Source: Deltaproteobacteria bacterium (GTDB lineage Bacteria > Desulfobacterota > Anaeroferrophillalia > Anaeroferrophillales > Tharpellaceae). From it: DNA of 11,009 nucleotides. The stretch is taken from contig DAOWIX010000026.1 in NCBI GenBank assembly GCA_030640695.1, positions 1 through 11,009 of the forward strand, read 5' to 3'. Under the pieces are notes generated by a model. It saw nothing but the letters and a program-made list of their open reading frames with translations, was not told the DNA's origin and made no database searches. This document shows, piece after piece, positions 1 through 5,923 of this stretch (positions are counted from its first letter, which is position 1; every line of letters starts with the position of its first letter). The position numbers were made by a program, and so were the translations under genes.

Positions 1-46
1 CAACTTTTACATTCCAGTAATATTTTAACGAATCAGTCATTCCCAC
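1..46 (-). CDS. Start of an unidentified gene, cut by the window edge
   Basis: On the minus strand, 55 bases beyond the dehydratase stop codon, an AGGAG Shine-Dalgarno motif (61 to 57) precedes an open frame. It could start at GTG (46, 10-base spacing) or at the in-frame ATG (40, 16-base spacing), reading (V-G-)M-T-D-S-L-K-Y-Y-W-N-V-K-V to the edge. The GTG is preferred because of spacing. Position and strand suggest co-transcription with the dehydratase gene. D-type dehydratase subunits often have a partner subunit or an activase encoded nearby, which is a plausible identity, but only about 15 codons are visible and no family can be recognised. It may also be a chance open frame. Confidence 0.35.
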   Translation of the reverse strand, partial: MGMTDSLKYYWNVKV

Positions 47-101
47 AGTCGTAAATCTCCTGATTTTGATGATCTATTTTTGAGTGAATCTATGAAAATC
101 A

Positions 102-1184
102 TTACGACGCCAGCATCTCCAAGAATGCACCAATACGGGTAGCTACCTGACGAGGCAGGGGATTATTAATGTCAACTTCGATAATAATCGAAGCCAGACC
201 ATGTTCTTTGAGACCAGCCCGCAGATTGGGCAGGTCAAAGAGCTCAGGTTCGCAGAATTTAACCTCATAGAAGATAACTCCTTTAGCCCCGCTATTTTGC
301 GCCATCGCGGCTAGATGTTTAATCCGTTCTTCAATAGTGTTGCCCCGGGTGGGGTCAGGCGGGGCATAGACAATGCTTTCGGCCATGCGTCGGAAAGGTT
401 CTAGGCTGGTTCCCGGTTTGTAGAGTCGTCGACCGCAACAGGCTAAATCGTCAGCAACGACCAGCCCGTTTATTTCGTCAATCATATTTAACACTTCCAT
501 TGGTTCAGGAAGAATACCGGAAAGGATTATGGGGATGCCTGGTTGTGGTTCTGCGGTAGTTTGCAGGGCTTTTTCTGCGAGAGCGGAAAACTGTTCAGCC
601 GGTAGAAACTCTCGCAAGCGTACCAATCGATAAAAATCTATGTTGTTCAAGCCGATTTTTTGTCTGTTTCCGTATAACTTGGTCAAGAGCAGATCGCTCA
701 TCTCTTCACGCTTAATTGCGGCCAATAAATCATCACTTGTCGGGTTTTTCCCGGTGAAATCTGAAAAACGAGTGTAGAGAGAGCGTAATTCATCAGCCAG
801 AAAAACCACATCCTCTTCGCGTTGACCCCGAGGCAGATAGAGGGGGATGATTGCCTGTTCGGGATTGATCAAATCCATAAGCATACTGGCCAGGCCCTGA
901 AGCGAATCACAGGTGTGCGGAATCAGGATCAGGTTTGCGATATCCAGTCCGCCCATTTTTAAAAACGAAAGAGCATTGTGGACAATGGAACAGACATAAG
1001 CTTGCAGGTGCGTACCGCCAAGGCTCTCGTCAACTTTAGGTGGCCCCCAAACTTCAACCGGATAAATATTAAAAGACCGCAGCAGGGCACGAGAATAGTG
1101 GATAGGCAGTACTGCCGCAACGACTCCTCCCTGATCCTTGATACCCTTAATAACATCTTTTCGTTGAGGAATTGTTATGTCCAT
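102..1184 (-). CDS. 2-hydroxyacyl-CoA dehydratase D-type subunit (HgdB/BcrB-like family)
   Basis: A 360-residue soluble protein with no signal peptide or membrane segment. It resembles the iron-sulfur subunits of 2-hydroxyacyl-CoA dehydratases and benzoyl-CoA reductases, which use an activase-delivered, ATP-driven electron for radical dehydration or ring reduction of CoA thioesters. Visible marks are the family-type stretch around residues 43-100 with Cys65 (YVCSIVHN) and Cys92 (IPHTCDSLQG), a central DDLACCGRR segment (residues 245-252), and Cys311 (KFCEPE) near the C-terminus. Cys65, Cys92 and Cys311 are the likely [4Fe-4S] ligands by analogy with the family. Length fits a D-type subunit. 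ATG at 1184 follows AGGAT about 5 bases upstream on the minus strand. The stop lies within TGGCGTCGTAA, which matches part of the repeat element found elsewhere in the window. Neither an activase nor a paired subunit is fully visible, so the substrate is unknown; a paralogue in an unrelated role is possible. The family call is firm, the precise enzyme is not. Confidence 0.85.
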   Translation of the reverse strand: MDITIPQRKDVIKGIKDQGGVVAAVLPIHYSRALLRSFNIYPVEVWGPPKVDESLGGTHLQAYVCSIVHNALSFLKMGGLDIANLILIPHTCDSLQGLASMLMDLINPEQAIIPLYLPRGQREEDVVFLADELRSLYTRFSDFTGKNPTSDDLLAAIKREEMSDLLLTKLYGNRQKIGLNNIDFYRLVRLREFLPAEQFSALAEKALQTTAEPQPGIPIILSGILPEPMEVLNMIDEINGLVVADDLACCGRRLYKPGTSLEPFRRMAESIVYAPPDPTRGNTIEERIKHLAAMAQNSGAKGVIFYEVKFCEPELFDLPNLRAGLKEHGLASIIIEVDINNPLPRQVATRIGAFLEMLAS

Positions 1185-1340
1185 AAGTATCCTGTATTTG
1201 CTTGAAAAGATTAAATCACCAGCTCTGCTGGAGCGATCCTAAGAGACTTTGCCGGTCAGTCGAAGGCAGCCAACAGTTTATCAAAGCTTATCACATGTAA
1301 AGTGAGAATGTAAGTGTCATATAGTTTGGTAGTCGAAATA

Positions 1341-1346
1341 ATTGTA
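1341..1346 (-). promoter_or_regulatory. Possible -10 box for the dehydratase gene
   Basis: The minus strand reads TACAAT from 1346 to 1341, close to the sigma-70 consensus TATAAT. The region 16-17 bases upstream overlaps the dyad at 1362-1375 and has only a poor -35 match. It would give a leader of about 150 bases before the ATG at 1184. This is a weak prediction, kept because a dyad sits where a repressor would act. Confidence 0.2.
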
Positions 1347-1361
1347 CGGCAAAATCTTAAC

Positions 1362-1375
1362 TTTTACAGGTAAAA
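1362..1375. promoter_or_regulatory. Inverted repeat TTTTAC-AG-GTAAAA, candidate operator
   Basis: A perfect 6-bp inverted repeat with a 2-bp centre lies in the divergent intergenic region, four bases from a second dyad at 1380-1397. An AT-rich, short-spaced dyad upstream of a gene is consistent with binding by a dimeric helix-turn-helix regulator, but no regulator of that type is encoded in the window. An AT-rich 6-bp match could also arise by chance. Confidence 0.3.
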
Positions 1376-1379
1376 TCCA

Positions 1380-1397
1380 TCACCGTTATAACGGTGA
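1380..1397. promoter_or_regulatory. Perfect 18-bp palindrome, operator or hairpin
   Basis: TCACCGTTATAACGGTGA is identical to its own reverse complement over all 18 bases, which is unlikely by chance at a given place. Read as DNA it is a good symmetrical protein-binding site between two divergent genes. Read as RNA on the plus strand it forms a GC-containing stem followed by GATTATTTTT, so a weak rho-independent terminator is the alternative. No gene that would need terminating lies upstream on that strand, which favours an operator. Confidence 0.45.
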
Positions 1398-1422
1398 GAT
1401 TATTTTTAAATTAAGTAAAACT

Positions 1423-1575
1423 TGATGCATTCGTAAAAAGCCGCGGGATGGCTAAGTAAAAATTTCGATAGACAAGTTGTTGTGCTTTTCCAGGCGCGAG
1501 ACTATACATGTAGTATGTCGAGTGTCTGGAAAAGCACAACAACGCAGGATATCGGAACTTTTTACGACGCCATCA
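1423..1575 (+). mobile_element. 153-bp MITE-like inverted-repeat element, copy 1
   Basis: The element is 153 bp and matches the reverse complement of 5771-5923 with 6 substitutions and no gaps. Its ends form an imperfect 18-bp terminal inverted repeat: TGATGCATTCGTAAAAAG on the left and, inverted from the right, TGATGGCGTCGTAAAAAG (15 of 18 identical). Further in, TTTCGATA faces a TTCCGATAT-type arm, and the centre is a perfect 18-bp stem (1476-1493 with 1526-1543) around a 32-base loop, so almost the whole element can fold on itself apart from a bulge of about 21 bases in the left arm. AACT flanks it on both sides (1419-1422 and 1576-1579), as a target-site duplication would. It has no plausible gene, so a transposase would have to act in trans. 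Which family mobilises it cannot be said. A REP/BIME-like function is the alternative. Confidence 0.8.
1476..1543 (+). repeat. Central 18-bp stem-loop of element copy 1
   Basis: GTTGTTGTGCTTTTCCAG (1476-1493) pairs perfectly with CTGGAAAAGCACAACAAC (1526-1543) around a 32-base loop. The loop contains a minor ATAC/GTAT pairing. No T tract follows the stem directly in either direction, so it is not a classical terminator, but a stem this long in the leader of the downstream kinase transcript, or at a transcript end, could affect RNA stability. Confidence 0.8.
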
Positions 1576-1756
1576 AACTTGAAAATAATCGGTGGCAGGT
1601 CTTAGTCTCTCCTGAAGGGGTGCTAATCCGGATGTTTTTTTGACCCGTGGTTCCCCCTTTTTTTGACTTGACTTTTTTCTGTAGTTCTGATGTTTCTGTT
1701 TAAGTATAGTGAAATATTTTGCTTGTTTTTTGTTGATTGTGTCAATCCATGCCGGG
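1576..1756. other. Leader and spacer before the hybrid kinase gene, nothing firmly recognised
   Basis: The stretch between element copy 1 and the kinase ribosome-binding site is T-rich and contains two T7 tracts (1635-1641 and 1658-1664). TTTTTTTGAC occurs twice (1635-1644 and 1658-1667), and TTGAC three times in all. TATAGT (1705-1710) could serve as a -10 box but has no good -35 partner at 17 bases. I saw no tRNA, no known riboswitch core and no convincing sigma-54 (TGGCAC-N5-TTGCA) promoter. If a promoter lies upstream of 1423, the element is transcribed as part of the 5' leader. Confidence 0.4.
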
Positions 1757-1762
1757 AAGGAG
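1757..1762 (+). promoter_or_regulatory. Ribosome-binding site fixing the kinase start
   Basis: AAGGAG is six bases before ATG 1769. This decides the start against an in-frame ATG at 1709, which has no Shine-Dalgarno sequence and would put 20 extra residues ahead of a normal signal peptide. Confidence 0.8.
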
Positions 1763-1768
1763 CTGTGG

Positions 1769-4219
1769 ATGTTTTTTAAGAGCAAAAAAAAATTATTGTT
1801 TTTAACTCTCTTTTTTTGTTCCTTGGCAACGATAGTATCTGCGGCGCAAACTGTAAGGGTCGGTGTTTATGAAAATAAGCCGTTGGTTTTTAAAGGTGAG
1901 AATGGTTCTTACCAGGGATTGTGTATTGATGTTTTAAGGGAGATTGCTCAACGTGAGGGTTGGCAATTGGAGTATATCTCTGGGAGTTGGCCGGAGTGTC
2001 TAGAGCGACTTGGTGATGCCAAGGTTGACCTGCAAGTCGCGATTGCCTGGTCGAAAGAGCGGGCCAAAAGTTTCTCTTTTTCTAAAGAGCCGCTCTTTAT
2101 AAACTGGGGAGCCCTCTACGTTCAGCCGGGTTCCGATATAGAGTCGATTGTTGATCTTGCAGGCCGTAAGGTTGCTGTCTTGAAAGGAGATATTCATTAC
2201 AAAGCCCTGGTTGATTTGCTAGCCCAATTCAAGACTGAGCCGCTTTTGGTCGAAGTCGATGGTTACGGTGACGTATTTAATAAAATTGGCAGCCGTGAGA
2301 TTGATGCCGGGCTGGTCAATCGACTCTATGGCAGTTTGAATGATTGGCAATATAAGGTTGAACGGACCTCTATGATTTTGAATCCGATTGAAGTTCGTTA
2401 TGCCGCGCCTTTGGGTTCGATAACGTTGTTGGCAAAGATCGACCGACACCTTGAGAAGATGAAGAGTGATAATGGTTCAATTTATCATCAATCAATGAAC
2501 CGTTGGATGGGTGGTTCGGCCGGAGGTCAATGGCAGGCACCGGTTTGGCTTTTATGGCTTCTGGTGATTGCTGGTTTGTTCTTCTTGGCTCTTTTGTTGG
2601 TCAATGCTCTGCTGAAAAGAAAAGTTGCTGCACGAACCGCCCAATTACGGCAGTCAAATGAAGCGCTGATCGCGAGCCGGGAGCGTTTTGTCTTGGCGAT
2701 TGAGGGTGCTAGATTGGGTTTGTGGGACTGGAATGTCATAACCAATGAGTTGGTCTGGAATGATTATATGTTGATAATGTTGGGCTATGAGCCCGGCGAT
2801 TTGAAACACTCTTATGCTAGTTGGGAAAAACTGGTTCATCCTCAGGATCTTCCTGGGGTTGAGGTGTTGATTGAGGAGCATCTTAAAGGTGAAAGCTCGG
2901 TCTATGAATCTGAATATCGCATGCAGAGTAAAGCTGGGACCTGGCTCTGGATTCTTGATCGAGGACGGGTTCTACAGTTTGCAGAAGATGGTAGGCCGGA
3001 ACGTTTTGTCGGCACTCATCTCGACATTACTGAACGTAAAGCTGCCGAAGATGAGCGCTTGCAGTTTGAATCCCAGATGCAGCATACTCAGAAACTCGAA
3101 AGCCTGGGGGTTCTAGCTGGCGGTATCGCCCACGATTTCAACAATATTTTGACCGCTATTTTAGGTAATGCCGATCTTGCCCGGATGGAGATATCCCCGC
3201 TCTCCCCGGCCGTACCCCGCATTGAAGCGATTAATATGGCGGCCTTACGTGCTGCCGGCTTGGCGCAGCAGATGCTGGCCTATTCCGGTCGGGGAAAATT
3301 TGTTTCCGAAGATATCAATATTAACGAACTGGTCGAGGAGATGGGCCATCTTCTGGCTGTAGCGATCCCTAAAAAAGTGGTTTTACGTTATCATGTGGCT
3401 GAAAACCTTCCCTTGATAGATGCCGATGCCGCTCAGATTCGTCAGGTGGTTATGAACTTGATAACGAATGCCGCAGAGGCTATCGGCGAGCGCAGTGGCG
3501 TGGTTACCGTGACCACTGGTCTGATCGATTGCAGTGAGAGTTATTTAGATGAAACATTTGCCTATGATGAACTTGAAACCGGTTTTTATGTGTTTGTTGA
3601 GGTTGCCGATACCGGTTGCGGGATGGATGCGAATACTAAAAGAAAGCTTTTTGATCCTTTCTTTACGACAAAATTTACTGGTCGGGGATTAGGGATGGCG
3701 GCTGTTCTCGGGATCGTCCGCGGCCACAAAGGGGCTATCAAGGTCTACAGCGAATTAGGAAAAGGTTCGACCTTCAAAGTTTTGATCCCGGCCCTTGAGC
3801 GCCATGCTTCCGAGATAAACCATCGACTCAAAGAAGAGAGTAATGATTGGCAGGGCACCGGTACCATTCTCTTGGTTGATGATGAAGAGACCATACGGGC
3901 GTTGGGCAAGGAGATGCTTAATATGTTGGGGTTTGCAGTGGTGATGGCTGAAGATGGTCGCGAGGCTTTGGATGTTTTTCAGGCAAATAAAAGCGATATA
4001 GTGGCGGTTATTCTAGATTTGACTATGCCTCACATGGATGGTGTGGAGGCCTATCGCAAATTACGTCAGCTCGATAAAGATATAAAAGTTATTGTGGCCA
4101 GTGGTTACAGTGAAAGTGACATTAGTGAACGGTTTTCCGGTAAGGGGTTGGTCGGGGTTATCCAGAAGCCCTTTCAACTTTTCGAACTGCGTGAAAAACT
4201 GAAAAAGGCTTTGCCTTAG
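1769..4219 (+). CDS. Hybrid histidine kinase with periplasmic solute-binding sensor, PAS and receiver domains
   Basis: An 816-residue inner-membrane sensor kinase. In order it has: a Sec signal peptide (1-25, cleavage near VSA/AQ); a periplasmic family 3 solute-binding-like domain (about 27-250), beginning with RVGVYENKPLVF; one transmembrane helix (about 258-282); a short helix; a PAS/PAC domain (about 305-425, ending GTHLDITERK); a dimerisation and phosphoacceptor domain with His455 in GGIAHDFNN; and a HATPase domain with N box Asn563/Asn567, G1 DTGCGMD (614-620), F box FDPFFTTKF and G2 GRGLGMA (638-644). A C-terminal receiver (about 698-816) has Asp704/Asp705, phosphoacceptor Asp750, Ser778 and Lys800. 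All catalytic residues are present, so it should be active. Autophosphorylation at His455 and transfer to Asp750 are expected. The ligand is probably a small polar molecule such as an amino acid, by family analogy only. No separate output regulator is nearby. The gene lies 99 bases before the DUF4139 gene on the same strand. The family and architecture are clear; the signal and target are unknown. Confidence 0.92.
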   Translation: MFFKSKKKLLFLTLFFCSLATIVSAAQTVRVGVYENKPLVFKGENGSYQGLCIDVLREIAQREGWQLEYISGSWPECLERLGDAKVDLQVAIAWSKERAKSFSFSKEPLFINWGALYVQPGSDIESIVDLAGRKVAVLKGDIHYKALVDLLAQFKTEPLLVEVDGYGDVFNKIGSREIDAGLVNRLYGSLNDWQYKVERTSMILNPIEVRYAAPLGSITLLAKIDRHLEKMKSDNGSIYHQSMNRWMGGSAGGQWQAPVWLLWLLVIAGLFFLALLLVNALLKRKVAARTAQLRQSNEALIASRERFVLAIEGARLGLWDWNVITNELVWNDYMLIMLGYEPGDLKHSYASWEKLVHPQDLPGVEVLIEEHLKGESSVYESEYRMQSKAGTWLWILDRGRVLQFAEDGRPERFVGTHLDITERKAAEDERLQFESQMQHTQKLESLGVLAGGIAHDFNNILTAILGNADLARMEISPLSPAVPRIEAINMAALRAAGLAQQMLAYSGRGKFVSEDININELVEEMGHLLAVAIPKKVVLRYHVAENLPLIDADAAQIRQVVMNLITNAAEAIGERSGVVTVTTGLIDCSESYLDETFAYDELETGFYVFVEVADTGCGMDANTKRKLFDPFFTTKFTGRGLGMAAVLGIVRGHKGAIKVYSELGKGSTFKVLIPALERHASEINHRLKEESNDWQGTGTILLVDDEETIRALGKEMLNMLGFAVVMAEDGREALDVFQANKSDIVAVILDLTMPHMDGVEAYRKLRQLDKDIKVIVASGYSESDISERFSGKGLVGVIQKPFQLFELREKLKKALP

Positions 4220-4318
4220 AAAATCTGCAGGAGGTTGTCTAAGAATAGCAATTTTTTTCTCATAACGATGAGTTGGGGAAAAGGGTATTTGGGGACGGCC
4301 TCCGAGGAGGGAGAAGAG
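4220..4318 (+). other. Gap between kinase and DUF4139 genes with an orphan AGGAGG
   Basis: AGGAGG (4229-4234) is an ideal ribosome-binding site, yet no start codon sits at usable spacing: TTG 4235 abuts it directly and no ATG or GTG follows at 5-10 bases. It lies in the loop of a weak 6-bp stem, CTTAGA (4215-4220) with TCTAAG (4238-4243), which is followed by a T7 tract eight bases later (4252-4258). This could be a weak attenuator or a relic of a lost small gene. The real start of the next gene has its own site at 4305-4310. Confidence 0.3.
4305..4310 (+). promoter_or_regulatory. Ribosome-binding site fixing the DUF4139 start
   Basis: AGGAGG eight bases before ATG 4319, immediately ahead of a classical signal peptide. 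It supports this start over the in-frame TTG at 4235, which would place 28 polar residues before the signal sequence. Confidence 0.8.
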
Positions 4319-5773
4319 ATGTTACGTAAATTGATTTGCAGTTTGGTCGTGGTGGTTTTGTTGGCTGTTTTGACGACGGTTGGAGCGGTCTCAGCGACAA
4401 CCCAGTCTGATGAGGTGGTGACAACCCTTGATGATCAGGTTGGTGTGGCAGTAACTATTTACAATCAGAATCTGGCTCTAGTTAAGGATAAACGTCGATT
4501 GGCCCTGGCCAAAGGTGAAGTTAAACTCGCTTTTCGCGAAGTAAGTGCCCAGATGCGACCGGAAACTGCGCTTTTGACAGCCGCTGGCCTGGCGGTCATT
4601 GAGCAGAATTTTGAGTTTGATCTGTTAACTCCTGAAGCCCTGTTGAAAAAATATGTCGGCCATCAGGTTGAGGTAATCAGCCGGCATCCAACAACCGGGG
4701 TCGAGAGTCGAAAATCAGCAAAAGTTTTGAGTTCCAACAATGGGGTTGTGCTTCAGTTTGATGACCATATTGAGACCGGGGTTCCCGGGCGCCTCTCTTT
4801 TTCCAGGCTTCCAGAAAATCTGCGTGATCGGCCGACCTTGACCATGCTTATGGAGAGTACCGCAAGCGGGGCCAAAGATATCGAGTTGAGTTATCTGACC
4901 GGTGGTTTACGCTGGCAAGCTGATTATGTGGCTGAACTCAATGCGACCGATGATGCCGTCAATCTAAGTGGTTGGGTCACCTTAACCAATACCAGTGGCG
5001 CAAGCTATCTGAATGCCAAACTCCAATTGGTCGCTGGTGATGTTCATCAGGCCCCTCCCGAACAAGAATTTGATCGTGGCGGCCGGCGCGAAATGATGAT
5101 GAAGGCGATGCCGGCTTCAGCTCCGCAGATGGCTCAGGAGGAGATGTTTGAGTATCATCTCTATACTTTGGAAAGGCCAACGACGATTGCCGACAATCAG
5201 AGTAAACAGGTTGCCCTTCTGCAAGCGTCATCGGTTCCCTGCAAAAAAGAGTTTCTCCTCAAAGGTAGTTCTTACTATTATCGCCGAGCCTATGGTGAGA
5301 TCGACCGGAAACTTAAGGTCGGAGTTTTTGTCGAGATTGAAAACCGCAAAAAAAACCATCTTGGTCTGCCGCTGCCTAAAGGGGTGGTTCGGGTCTATAA
5401 AGAGGACTCCAAAGGGGCTTTGCAATTTGTTGGTGAAGATCGCATTGACCACACCCCGGAAAACGAGACTGTGCGTCTTAAACTTGGCGATGCTTTCGAT
5501 CTGACGGCTGCCAAAAAACAGACCAACTTTAAAAAGATCGAAGGCGATGGACGCTATAACTATATCTATGAAGCGGCCTTTGAAATAAAGCTGAAAAATG
5601 CCAAATCAGAGGATGTCGAGATCAAGATTGTTGAGCCGATTCCTGGTGATTGGGAGATCCTTGAAGAGTCTCACAGCCATATTAAAGAGAGTAGCAGCGC
5701 TGCTTCCTGGCGCATCCCGGTACCGGCGAAGGGTGAGGCCAAGCTTATCTATCGCGTCCGGGTCAAACATTGA
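4319..5773 (+). CDS. Exported DUF4139 domain protein
   Basis: A 484-residue protein with a Sec signal peptide (1-26, positive MLRK start, hydrophobic core of V and L, cleavage after AVSA). There is no lipobox and no later membrane helix, so it is probably periplasmic or surface-associated. The mature part looks beta-rich and matches the DUF4139 pattern: an N-terminal VTIYNQNLALVKDKRRLAL strand region (about 45-65), then YLTGGLRWQADYVAELN (192-208), LSGWVTLTNTSGASYLNAKLQLVAGDV (216-242), a flexible Met/Ala/Pro-rich linker (about 250-276), and YHLYTLERPTTIADNQSKQVALL (279-301), ending in a beta domain with a VEPIPGDWEI segment. DUF4139 proteins are widespread, but their biochemical role is not established and I do not assign one. 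The stop TGA (5771-5773) is made of the first three bases of inserted element copy 2; the sequence on the far side of the element shows that the same TGA existed before insertion, so the protein is intact. Co-transcription with the kinase upstream is likely. Confidence 0.85.
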   Translation: MLRKLICSLVVVVLLAVLTTVGAVSATTQSDEVVTTLDDQVGVAVTIYNQNLALVKDKRRLALAKGEVKLAFREVSAQMRPETALLTAAGLAVIEQNFEFDLLTPEALLKKYVGHQVEVISRHPTTGVESRKSAKVLSSNNGVVLQFDDHIETGVPGRLSFSRLPENLRDRPTLTMLMESTASGAKDIELSYLTGGLRWQADYVAELNATDDAVNLSGWVTLTNTSGASYLNAKLQLVAGDVHQAPPEQEFDRGGRREMMMKAMPASAPQMAQEEMFEYHLYTLERPTTIADNQSKQVALLQASSVPCKKEFLLKGSSYYYRRAYGEIDRKLKVGVFVEIENRKKNHLGLPLPKGVVRVYKEDSKGALQFVGEDRIDHTPENETVRLKLGDAFDLTAAKKQTNFKKIEGDGRYNYIYEAAFEIKLKNAKSEDVEIKIVEPIPGDWEILEESHSHIKESSSAASWRIPVPAKGEAKLIYRVRVKH

Positions 5774-5923
5774 TGGCGTCGTAAAAAGTTCCGATATCCT
5801 GCGTTGTCGTGCTTTTCCAGACACTCGACATACTGCATGTATAGTCTCGCGCCTGGAAAAGCACGACATCTTGTCTATCGAAATTTTTACTTAGCCATCC
5901 CACGACTTTTTACGAATGCATCA
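5771..5923 (-). mobile_element. 153-bp MITE-like inverted-repeat element, copy 2 (opposite orientation)
   Basis: This is the reverse complement of copy 1 at 147 of 153 positions, with identical length and ends. It is flanked by ACAT on both sides (5767-5770 and 5924-5927), a duplication different from that of copy 1, so the two inserted independently. The central stem is TGTCGTGCTTTTCCAG (5805-5820) with its complement at 5853-5868, around a 32-base loop. Compared with copy 1, one stem pair is changed on both sides (T-A to C-G in element orientation). The insertion is exactly between the DUF4139 stop codon and the next gene. Removing it with one ACAT leaves 18 bases between the two genes, so it split a tight junction. 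It carries no gene. Orientation is given relative to copy 1. Confidence 0.8.
5803..5870 (-). repeat. Central stem-loop of element copy 2
   Basis: A 16-bp perfect stem (5805-5820 with 5853-5868), extended by one mismatch and one further pair, encloses a 32-base loop. It lies right behind the DUF4139 coding region and would be transcribed in the intercistronic RNA. There it could block exonucleases or change read-through into the glycosyltransferase gene. It has no adjoining T tract, so intrinsic termination is doubtful. Confidence 0.75.

Noticed and set aside
1423..1575. CRISPR repeat or tandem array
   Set aside because: The repeated unit is 153 bp, occurs only twice, 4.2 kb apart in opposite orientations, with no spacers.
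1709..1768. Upstream in-frame ATG extending the hybrid kinase by 20 residues
   Set aside because: No ribosome-binding site precedes it, while ATG 1769 has AAGGAG at good spacing and opens a standard signal peptide.
1585..1768. Riboswitch or sigma-54 promoter in the kinase leader
   Set aside because: No known aptamer core was recognised, and TGGCAGG near 1593 has no GC at the -12 position.
4235..4318. TTG start extending the DUF4139 protein by 28 residues
   Set aside because: The AGGAGG abuts the TTG with no spacing, the added residues are not signal-like, and ATG 4319 has its own AGGAGG before a signal peptide.
5598..5894. Open frames on both strands across element copy 2 (also 5606-5869 minus)
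   Set aside because: They overlap the DUF4139 coding end in other frames and run into the non-coding foldback; no start signals or recognisable protein features.
1423..5923. Composite transposon carrying the kinase and DUF4139 genes
   Set aside because: Each element has its own complete and different 4-bp flanking duplication, which points to two independent insertions rather than one 4.5-kb unit.
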